The notes under the pieces are model-generated. The model ran no database searches, was not told the DNA's origin, and saw only the letters and a program-made list of their open reading frames with translations. Positions 7,462 through 14,502 of a stretch of 20,572 bases of DNA are shown piece after piece. Position 1 is the first letter of the stretch. The number at the start of each line of letters is the position of its first letter. Location of the stretch: the NCBI GenBank assembly GCA_002353275.1, contig DEJH01000022.1, positions 1 through 20,572 on the forward strand, read 5' to 3'. The DNA comes from Caryophanales bacterium UBA2753 (lineage in GTDB: Bacteria; Bacillota_I; Bacilli_A; RFN20; CAG-826). Made by a program: the position numbers and the translations under genes.

Positions 7462-9803
7462 TGAAAAAGCAATTAATTCTCTCGGTCCATCAATTGGTGG
7501 ATTTTCTTTTAAGAAAAGGCGATATCGATAATCGCGTTTTTAATCGTTCATCAATGACTGAAGGAAGCCGATTACATTCCATATATCAAGCTAAGCAAGG
7601 AAAGAATTATATTTCTGAATATCCTTTAAGTCGTGATTTTGTAGTTGACGATATTGAAATTACTCTTCAAGGTAGAGCGGATGGAATCATCAAAAAAAGT
7701 GACAAAGATTACATTATTGATGAAATCAAAACCACCGTTAGTGATTTAAAAGTATTTAGAGAAGAAAACCTTGAATGGCATTTAGGTCAGGCTAAATGCT
7801 ATGCCTATATGTTCGCTAAAGCCCTTTCTCTTGATTATATTTCTGTAAGACTTACTTATATCAGACAAGGCAAGGAAAGCGAAAAATTAATCGATGATTA
7901 TCACTATTTCACAAAAGAATTAGAAAACGAAATTTATGACTTAATTGATCAATATTTAGAGTTTTATAACATCATTCTCCGGCTTAATGAAAGAAGAAAT
8001 GAAACGATAAAAGAAATGAATTTTCCTTTCTCTAATTTTAGAAGCGGACAAAAAGAACTTACAAAATATGTCTATGGAGCGATTAAAAATAAAGAAAAGC
8101 TTTATATCGAAGCTCCTACTGGAATTGGTAAAACGATGTCCACAATTTTCCCTTCGATTAAATACCTCGCTGAGGATGAGCTGTCTAAAATCTTTTATTT
8201 GACTGCAAAAACCACCGGAAAAGAAAATGCTTTTAATGCGATTCATATCTTAAAAGAAAATGGATTATCACTAAGTGATATTGTGATAACTTCTAAAGAA
8301 AAAATCTGTCCTTGTAAAGATAAAGCCTGTAACCCTGATGAATGTGAATATGCGAAAGGTTACTATAACAAAATTAAAAATATCTTAAAGGAATCAATTC
8401 TTCGATATGACGAATTCGATTTAGAGACGATTAATCATATCGCGAATAAATATTTGGTTTGCCCTTTCGAACTTGAACTCGATTTGAGCTTATATTGCGA
8501 TGCGATTATTTGCGATTATAACTATGTTTTTGATCCAACTTCATATATGAAAAGATATTTTGATGAAGATGCCTCTCATTATCAAATCTTAGTGGATGAA
8601 GCTCATAATCTTGTCGATCGTTCTAAAGAAATGTATTCAGCTTCGATCTTAAAATCAGAAATATTAAAAGCGAAAGAGGCTCAAAAGAAAATTCCGAACA
8701 AAAAGATAAAAAACTCATTAGCAAAATTAATGAAGATATTTGAATATTACGACGAAGAATTTCCTAATGGTCAAACTAAATTATTAGATTTGCAAGACGA
8801 AGATTATAAGACCCTTAATCGTTTCATCACCTCGTATCAAGAAGTTACTAAAGATGATAGTAACGATATCTCCAAAGATCTCACTAATTTATATATTAAT
8901 ATAAATAGATTCATGAAAATCAGCGAATTTCTCTCTGAAAGATTTTTGGTGTACTTCGATAAAAGCGATGAAGATTCGCAATTAAAATTGTTCTGTTTAG
9001 ATGCTTCAAGATTCCTTTCTTCTACGATGAGTAGGATGAATTCCACTGTCTTATTTTCTGCAACCTTATCTCCGATGAGTTATTACGTTGATGTTTTAGG
9101 AGGTAAAAAAGGAGACAGTCCATCTTTACTACTTGATTCTCCTTTCCCTAAAGAAAACCTTAAACTATTAATAGCTCCAAAAATTTCCACCAAATATCGA
9201 AATCGAGATAAGACATATTCAGAAGTTGCTAAATACATTCTTTCTTTTATAAGTGTCAAAAAAGGAAATTACATTGTTTATCTTCCAAGTTATGAATATT
9301 TATCGAAATTAATGGAAGTACTCACTTTACCTGATGACGTAATTGTTCATATTCAAAATAAAGATATGAACGACAAGGAGAAAAATGCTTTTGTTAATGA
9401 ATTTAAAAAGGAAAGTGATAAATCAATAATTGCTTTTGCAATTATCGGTGGTGTTTTTAGCGAAGGAATCGATCTTGTTGGAGATTATCTAATTGGGGTA
9501 GTTATCGTTGGAATTGGACTACCAAAAATCAATTATGAAAGTAATCAAATCGTCGATTATTATAAAGATAATGACATTGATGGATTTGCTTACGCTTATA
9601 CTTATCCAGGAATGAATAAAGTGATGCAAGCGGTTGGCCGATTAATTAGAAGTGAAACCGACAAAGGGGCTGCTTTATTAATTGATGAACGATATATGTG
9701 GAATGATTATCGCGTTCTTTTCAAGAAAGAATGGGATGATTATGAAGTTGTTTATAATGAAAATGATGTGGTGGAGTCGCTACAAAAGTTTTTCAAAAGT
9801 TAA
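7461..9803 (+). CDS. PD-(D/E)XK nuclease fused to a DinG/XPD-family helicase
   Basis: The protein has 780 residues and two catalytic modules. The first (about 1-170) is a RecB/Cas4-like nuclease with an early His in RLHSIYQ, GRADG (D74), DEIKT (D87, E88, K90) and QAKCYAY (Q110, Y114). The second is a superfamily 2 Rad3/XPD helicase with Walker A APTGIGKT (218-225), DEAH (379-382), motif VI QAVGRLIR (723-730) and a candidate 4Fe-4S cluster formed by C283/C285, C290, C295 and C334. Helicases of this family unwind 5'-overhang or forked DNA and act in repair. The nuclease fusion suggests processing of flaps or stalled forks, which is inference. The start overlaps the fmt stop by 1 nt, with no ribosome site, so translation is probably coupled. 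It is not the CRISPR-associated protein: there is no cas gene or array here. Confidence 0.88.
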   Translation: MKKQLILSVHQLVDFLLRKGDIDNRVFNRSSMTEGSRLHSIYQAKQGKNYISEYPLSRDFVVDDIEITLQGRADGIIKKSDKDYIIDEIKTTVSDLKVFREENLEWHLGQAKCYAYMFAKALSLDYISVRLTYIRQGKESEKLIDDYHYFTKELENEIYDLIDQYLEFYNIILRLNERRNETIKEMNFPFSNFRSGQKELTKYVYGAIKNKEKLYIEAPTGIGKTMSTIFPSIKYLAEDELSKIFYLTAKTTGKENAFNAIHILKENGLSLSDIVITSKEKICPCKDKACNPDECEYAKGYYNKIKNILKESILRYDEFDLETINHIANKYLVCPFELELDLSLYCDAIICDYNYVFDPTSYMKRYFDEDASHYQILVDEAHNLVDRSKEMYSASILKSEILKAKEAQKKIPNKKIKNSLAKLMKIFEYYDEEFPNGQTKLLDLQDEDYKTLNRFITSYQEVTKDDSNDISKDLTNLYININRFMKISEFLSERFLVYFDKSDEDSQLKLFCLDASRFLSSTMSRMNSTVLFSATLSPMSYYVDVLGGKKGDSPSLLLDSPFPKENLKLLIAPKISTKYRNRDKTYSEVAKYILSFISVKKGNYIVYLPSYEYLSKLMEVLTLPDDVIVHIQNKDMNDKEKNAFVNEFKKESDKSIIAFAIIGGVFSEGIDLVGDYLIGVVIVGIGLPKINYESNQIVDYYKDNDIDGFAYAYTYPGMNKVMQAVGRLIRSETDKGAALLIDERYMWNDYRVLFKKEWDDYEVVYNENDVVESLQKFFKS

Positions 9804-9814
9804 CATTAATGTTA
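9801..9814. repeat. 14-bp palindrome at the lepA promoter
   Basis: TAACATTAATGTTA is a perfect palindrome that begins with the stop codon of the nuclease-helicase gene and ends inside the lepA -10 hexamer. Its position would suit an operator; no regulator is identified. Confidence 0.4.
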
Positions 9815-9818
9815 TAAT
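9810..9818 (+). promoter_or_regulatory. Extended -10 promoter of lepA
   Basis: TG-T-TATAAT is an extended -10 element, which can work without a good -35; the sequence 16-17 nt upstream (TTTCAA region) is indeed poor. Transcription would begin at about 9825, five bases before the ATG at 9830, so no Shine-Dalgarno could be present. Confidence 0.6.
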
Positions 9819-9829
9819 TCACTAGATTT

Positions 9830-11644
9830 ATGGATTTCGATCAAAAATACACGAGAAACTTCTCAATCATCGCTCATATAGATCACGGCAAGAGTACACT
9901 TGCTGACCGTATTTTAGAAATGACCGGAGCGATTTCAGAAAGAGAAATGAAAGACCAAATTCTCGACTCAATGGATTTAGAAAGAGAAAGAGGAATCACG
10001 ATTAAATTAAATGCTGTTACATTATCCTACAAGAGTGATGACGGACATACATATATTTTTAATTTAATCGACACTCCAGGGCATGTAGACTTCACTTATG
10101 AAGTGTCTCGCTCACTCGCCGCTTGTGAAGGAGCGGTTTTAGTAGTGGACGCCACTCAGGGAGTTGAAGCTCAAACTCTCGCTAATGTTTATTTGGCAAT
10201 TGATAATAACTTAGAAATACTACCTGTAATCAATAAAGTTGATTTACCAAGTGCGATGCCTGAATGGGCTAAAAAAGAAATCGAAGAAAGAATTGGTATT
10301 CCAAGTGATGAAGCAGTAGAAGTGTCTGCTAAAACTGGATATCACATTCATGAACTTCTTGAAAGTATTGTTAAAACAATACCAGCACCGACAGGAGACG
10401 AAAACGCTCCTTTAAAAGCTTTAATTTTTGATAGCTATTATGATTCATATCGTGGTGTTGTCATCATGGTTAGAATAAAAGATGGTAGTGTGGCTGTTGG
10501 CGACCATATCCAATTAATGCAATCTAAGCATGATTATATTGTTACTGAAGTTGGAATTCGCACCCCTAATGAAATTAAGCTTAAAGAACTCAAATGTGGC
10601 CAAGTTGGTTATATCTGCGCTCAAATTAAAGACATTAAAGATGTAAGACCTGGTGATACAGTTACTAATTATGATCTTCCAGCAAAGACCGCTTTACCTG
10701 GATATCGAGATATCAATCCAATGGTTTATTGTGGTTTATACCCAGTTGATAGTGATGATTATCAAGATTTAAAAGAAGCTTTAGAGAAATTATCTCTAAA
10801 TGATGCTTCCTTACAGTTTGTTCCAGAAACTTCTCAAGCCTTAGGTTTTGGTTTTAGATGTGGATTCCTTGGATTACTCCACATGGATGTTATTCAAGAA
10901 AGACTTGAAAGAGAATATAACATCGATTTAATTTTGACTGCGCCTTCAGTTATTTATCACGTCTATCTCACTAGTGGAGAGATGATTAATATTGATAACC
11001 CATCAAAATTACCTGATTCATCAAAGATTAAATCAATTGAAGAACCTTATGTTAAAGCAAACATTATGACTCCAAAAGAATATGTCGGGCCAATAATGGA
11101 ACTCTGCCAAGAAAAAAGAGGAATCTATTTAGATTTACAATATTTTGATGACACAAGAATGATTCTTGTTTATGAATTGCCATTGTCTGAAATTGTTTAC
11201 AATTTCTTTGATAAGTTAAAAAGTTGCACTAAAGGATATGCTTCTTTTGACTATGAACCATCATCCTATAAACCAAACGATTTAATCAAAATGGATGTTT
11301 TATTAAATGGTCAAACAGTCGATGCTTTAAGCAGTATTGTCTTTAGACAACATGCATATAATCGTGGGGTTGGCATTATTAGAAGAATCAAGGCTGTTAT
11401 TCCTCGTCAACAATTTGAAATTCCTATCCAAGCCGCTATTGGGGGAAAGATCATTGCCAGAGTCGATGTTAAAGCAGTTAGAAAAGATGTTTTAGCTAAA
11501 TGTTATGGTGGAGATATCTCTAGAAAGAAGAAGCTATTGGAAAAGCAAAAAGAAGGAAAGAAGAGGATGAAAAAAGTTGGTTCGGTAGAAGTTCCTCAAG
11601 AAGCCTTCATGTCTATTCTTTCTATCGACGATGAAGAAGAATAG
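9830..11644 (+). CDS. lepA: Elongation factor 4 (LepA), ribosomal back-translocase GTPase
   Basis: LepA is an EF-G-like GTPase that acts on the ribosome. The 604-residue length is typical. GTPase motifs are AHIDHGKST (15-23), RERGIT (switch I), DTPGH, NKVD and SAKTG. EF-G-like domains II, III and V follow, then the LepA-specific C-terminal domain with YNRGVGIIRRIKAVIPRQQFE and ISRKKKLLEKQKEGKKRMKKVG near the end. GFGFRCGFLGLLHMDVIQERL is a clear LepA signature. No ribosome binding site is visible upstream, and the leader may be only about 5 nt. The order lepA then hemW is the Firmicutes one, but here two lineage-specific genes separate them. Confidence 0.97.
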   Translation: MDFDQKYTRNFSIIAHIDHGKSTLADRILEMTGAISEREMKDQILDSMDLERERGITIKLNAVTLSYKSDDGHTYIFNLIDTPGHVDFTYEVSRSLAACEGAVLVVDATQGVEAQTLANVYLAIDNNLEILPVINKVDLPSAMPEWAKKEIEERIGIPSDEAVEVSAKTGYHIHELLESIVKTIPAPTGDENAPLKALIFDSYYDSYRGVVIMVRIKDGSVAVGDHIQLMQSKHDYIVTEVGIRTPNEIKLKELKCGQVGYICAQIKDIKDVRPGDTVTNYDLPAKTALPGYRDINPMVYCGLYPVDSDDYQDLKEALEKLSLNDASLQFVPETSQALGFGFRCGFLGLLHMDVIQERLEREYNIDLILTAPSVIYHVYLTSGEMINIDNPSKLPDSSKIKSIEEPYVKANIMTPKEYVGPIMELCQEKRGIYLDLQYFDDTRMILVYELPLSEIVYNFFDKLKSCTKGYASFDYEPSSYKPNDLIKMDVLLNGQTVDALSSIVFRQHAYNRGVGIIRRIKAVIPRQQFEIPIQAAIGGKIIARVDVKAVRKDVLAKCYGGDISRKKKLLEKQKEGKKRMKKVGSVEVPQEAFMSILSIDDEEE

Positions 11645-11680
11645 TGATTTGGTAATAAATTAGTAATTTTTTAGTTTATC

Positions 11681-11695
11681 TCTTGTATAACAAGA
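11681..11695. repeat. Inverted repeat over the -35 of the Fic-like gene
   Basis: TCTTGT-ATA-ACAAGA is a perfect two-fold repeat with 6-bp arms. It overlaps the -35 hexamer (11683-11688) of the promoter for the Fic-like gene, a classical repressor position. The first gene it would control encodes a C-terminal winged helix, so autoregulation is an attractive guess. Confidence 0.45.
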
Positions 11696-11711
11696 ATTTA
11701 TCAAATATAAT
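11683..11711 (+). promoter_or_regulatory. Promoter of the Fic-like / membrane protein / hemW operon
   Basis: TTGTAT (11683-11688) and TATAAT (11706-11711) are 17 nt apart. The start near 11718 gives a 16-nt leader holding the AGAGG ribosome site at 11722-11726. This also argues against translation from the TTG at 11683, which lies in the promoter. Confidence 0.7.
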
Positions 11712-11733
11712 AAAACTAACTAGAGGTAAACTT

Positions 11734-13131
11734 ATGGCAAATATTGATCTTGCAGTCCGCTTTACTGAAAATAATTACGCAACCAAAAGCGAAGTCAGTA
11801 AAGAATTAAAAATTTCAGTGATTGATGGTGTGTGGGATAAGATTTTATCTTATCGTTCACCTTTTTATCATTATTTATCAATCAAAAATGTTGATAAAAA
11901 TCAATTCCGCGTGTGCTTATGTCCAACAATTTCTAATAAAGTAAACACTGCTGACGCTAAACTTGTTAGATTATTAAACGAATTTAATAAATTAAATCCT
12001 GTAAATCGCGATTCTAATTATTTCGAACAAGAATGCTTGATTAAATGTTTACAAAACATCGCAATAAAAGATAACTACACGAGCGACGAAGAACAAATGC
12101 GCGAAGTAATTAGAGGAAATGGAAATCGTGATCTCTCAAATTACCTTGAAGCTTTAAGATATATTAAAAAGCGTCACGTTAACTCCATTGATATCGACTT
12201 TTTAGCAGATTTATATAGCGCTGTAACCAATAACAGTGAGTTAACCTATTTTTATCGAGATTATGATGGTGATGAACTCAGCAATTCTGTGATTTCTAGA
12301 GTTTATAAATTCGCACCTCATCAATTAATCGAACAAATGATGAATGGATTATTCTCATTTATTGATCACTCTAACTTAAGTCCTATCTCTGTTGCTTTAA
12401 TATCTTATTATTACATTTCATTTGTCCAACCATTTAAGAACTTTAATGAACAAATAGCAGTATTAATTGCTAAATCGGTCCTTGCCCATAGTAGTGTTGG
12501 TGAATTTGCAATTTATTTACCATTTGAGTCTTTACTAAACGAACCAGTATTGGAAGTGAGCAAAAGATTCCACGAGGTTCAACAAACATCAGATGTCACA
12601 TATTACTTCGCCTATGCGATTGAATGTGCGAACCATTATCTAGATAAAATGCTTGATAATATCGCTGAATATTCAACAACAGTCATTAAAAATGACTTCT
12701 TCCAATTAGACGATTTAAAAGCTGAAGAAAAAGTTGAAGAAGAGTCCACTCCAGTTAAAGAAGGAAAATCTGAAGTAGTTGTCCCAAAAGAAGAAATTGT
12801 TGAAGAAAAAGTTGAAAAAGTAGAAGAAGTAAATAGTCAGCCAAAAGGCTTAGCGGTCTCATATATTCCAGAAGAACTTGATGAAAAAGCAGCTTCTAGA
12901 TTAGAAAAACATCTTCTTGAAATGGACCCACGCTTAAAGAAAGGACAAGCTCATTTCTATGCCAGACACTGTACTCTTGGAATGTTCTATACAATCGAAC
13001 AATATCGTAAATCTGAAAGATGTGTGTATGAAACAGCGCGTACATCTATGGACAAATTAGCCGAATATGGCTATTATGAGAAGAAAGAATTCGGAAAGAA
13101 ATACGTCTACACTCCTGTAGATAGAAAGTGA
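11734..13131 (+). CDS. Fic-fold protein with degenerate active site and C-terminal winged helix
   Basis: I read this 465-residue protein as a Fic relative. A Fic_N-like region (about 60-90) is followed by a segment matching the Fic inhibitory helix and DLSNYLEALRYI, then the fold around NLSPISVALISYYYISFVQPFKNFNEQIAVLI. The catalytic motif HPFx[D/E]GNG[R/K] reads QPFKNFNEQ (232-240): Pro, Phe and Asn survive, while catalytic His is Gln, both Gly are Phe and Glu, and the final basic residue is Gln. The inhibitory SxxxEG helix is also lost (NIAIKD). A charged Glu/Lys linker (about 330-375) leads to a winged-helix domain (about 395-460) like that at the end of many Fic proteins. AMP transfer is therefore unlikely; a DNA-binding or scaffolding role is inference. 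ATG 11734 has AGAGG 7 nt upstream. Confidence 0.65.
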   Translation: MANIDLAVRFTENNYATKSEVSKELKISVIDGVWDKILSYRSPFYHYLSIKNVDKNQFRVCLCPTISNKVNTADAKLVRLLNEFNKLNPVNRDSNYFEQECLIKCLQNIAIKDNYTSDEEQMREVIRGNGNRDLSNYLEALRYIKKRHVNSIDIDFLADLYSAVTNNSELTYFYRDYDGDELSNSVISRVYKFAPHQLIEQMMNGLFSFIDHSNLSPISVALISYYYISFVQPFKNFNEQIAVLIAKSVLAHSSVGEFAIYLPFESLLNEPVLEVSKRFHEVQQTSDVTYYFAYAIECANHYLDKMLDNIAEYSTTVIKNDFFQLDDLKAEEKVEEESTPVKEGKSEVVVPKEEIVEEKVEKVEEVNSQPKGLAVSYIPEELDEKAASRLEKHLLEMDPRLKKGQAHFYARHCTLGMFYTIEQYRKSERCVYETARTSMDKLAEYGYYEKKEFGKKYVYTPVDRK

Positions 13132-13142
13132 GCATATAAAAT

Positions 13143-13364
13143 ATGAATGAAGGTTTATTAACATTTCTCATCGTCTTAGGTGTTGTAGTTGTTATTGCTT
13201 TAGTAACATTCTTACTCTATTTATACTTAAAACCACGTTTAAAACGTGATGATAAACCAAGTGAAGATCAAATCCTTGATGAAGAAATGAAAAGAGTGCT
13301 TCAACCAATTGATGACGAAGAAACCGCGAAAGCGGTAGAACAATATAAGGATGAAGAAGAATAA
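13143..13364 (+). CDS. Small single-pass membrane protein with acidic tail
   Basis: A 73-residue protein with one strong membrane helix (about 5-28: valine/leucine-rich, then YLYLKP) followed by a basic KPRLKRDDK stretch and an acidic C-terminal tail. By the positive-inside rule the tail is cytoplasmic. I do not recognise a family. It sits 11 nt after the Fic-like gene and overlaps hemW by 14 nt, so it is very probably translated from the same mRNA. There is no clear Shine-Dalgarno, but the membrane helix, the charge pattern and the tight spacing support it as a real gene. Confidence 0.7.
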   Translation: MNEGLLTFLIVLGVVVVIALVTFLLYLYLKPRLKRDDKPSEDQILDEEMKRVLQPIDDEETAKAVEQYKDEEE

Positions 13365-14454
13365 GGTCAATTCCTTATATATTCACATTCCGTTTTGTGA
13401 ATCAATCTGCGATTACTGTGACTTTACTAAGTTGCAGTATTTTCGTATATTCGCTGAACCATATTTAAATAAACTTAAAGAAGAACTATCCTCATTAGTA
13501 GAAAATAAAGAATTAGAAACAATCTATGTCGGTGGTGGAACACCGACTTCTTTAGAAGATGATTTATTTTTAGAACTACTTGAAACAATTAAGCCGTATT
13601 CTCACTCGGTTAAAGAATATACTTTTGAATGTAACCCAGAATCTTTGTCCCTTAAAAAAATTAAGTTACTAAAAGATTATGGAATAAATCGTATCTCTAT
13701 CGGGGTGGAATCCACTGACGACAAGGTTTTAAAGTCAATTAATCGACATCACACCTTTAATGATGTTAAAAAGGCAATTAATCTTCTTCGAGAAAATGGC
13801 ATTAGTAATATCAACCTAGATTTAATCTTAGGATTACCTAATGTAACAGAAAATATGCTAAAGAAAGATATTAAAAATATCTTATCGTTAAATCCTACTC
13901 ATATTTCTTGCTATAGTTTAACAGTTCATGAACATACAGTTTTTTCTATTAATGAAATCTGTCCACCAACAGAAGAATTTGCGTATTCAGCCTATAAAAT
14001 GATAAATGAAATTCTTTGTAAAAACGGTTATGTTCATTATGAAGTTTCTAATTGGTGCAAACCAAATTATCAAAGCAAACACAATCTCACATATTGGAGA
14101 AATGAGCAATATTATGGAGCGGGTTTAGGGGCTTCAGGTTATATAGAAGTAATCCGATATAAAAACACAACAAATCTAAAAGAATATCTTTTAGGGAATA
14201 ACAAAAAAGAAGAAGAGATAGTGGGCAAAAAAGATTTAGAAGAATACCAAATTATGCTCAATTTAAGAACAAATGAAGGAATTGATTTAGATCACTTTAT
14301 TAATATATTTAATAAGGATATATATAGTAGTCACAAAAAAGTGATTGATGATTACATTAATCAAGGGTATTTAAAGATTGAGAATAATCACTTATTAGCG
14401 ACGTTTGATGGAATGATGATTCTTGATAAAATCACCTTAGATTTATTTGAATAG
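13351..14454 (+). CDS. hemW: HemW-type radical SAM protein
   Basis: HemW is a radical S-adenosylmethionine protein linked to heme handling, long mis-annotated as coproporphyrinogen dehydrogenase. The 367 residues start with IHIPFCESICDYCDF: the cluster motif CxxxCxxC (C16, C20, C23) is followed by Phe at 25 instead of the further Cys of true HemN, which favours HemW. Other family marks are GGGTPTSL, FECNPESL, GVES (usually GVQS), NLDLILGLP and HNLTYWRNEQYYGAGLGASGY, then a C-terminal winged-helix-like part. The start overlaps the end of the small membrane protein by 14 nt. Its AAGG directly abuts the ATG, so coupled translation is likely. No other heme gene is in the window. Confidence 0.93.
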   Translation: MKKNKVNSLYIHIPFCESICDYCDFTKLQYFRIFAEPYLNKLKEELSSLVENKELETIYVGGGTPTSLEDDLFLELLETIKPYSHSVKEYTFECNPESLSLKKIKLLKDYGINRISIGVESTDDKVLKSINRHHTFNDVKKAINLLRENGISNINLDLILGLPNVTENMLKKDIKNILSLNPTHISCYSLTVHEHTVFSINEICPPTEEFAYSAYKMINEILCKNGYVHYEVSNWCKPNYQSKHNLTYWRNEQYYGAGLGASGYIEVIRYKNTTNLKEYLLGNNKKEEEIVGKKDLEEYQIMLNLRTNEGIDLDHFINIFNKDIYSSHKKVIDDYINQGYLKIENNHLLATFDGMMILDKITLDLFE

Positions 14455-14465
14455 TAAGATTTAAT

Positions 14466-14483
14466 AGAAAATTAATATTTTCT
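14466..14483. repeat. Inverted repeat between hemW and the amylase gene
   Basis: AGAAAAT-TAAT-ATTTTCT is a perfect 7-bp inverted repeat, 12 nt after the hemW stop and 20 nt before the amylase ATG. There is no T-run after it, so it is not a good terminator. It could be an operator for the amylase. I could not define a convincing promoter in this 48-nt gap. Confidence 0.4.
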
Positions 14484-14502
14484 TGTGCAATACTAAATAT
14501 AT

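Noticed and set aside
7461..9803. CRISPR-linked nuclease-helicase (Cas4 plus CasDinG)
   Set aside because: No repeats with spacers and no other cas genes in the window; the fusion is better read as a repair enzyme.
11683..11733. Upstream TTG start for the Fic-like gene
   Set aside because: The codon lies in the -35 hexamer of a strong promoter, so it would not be in the mRNA.
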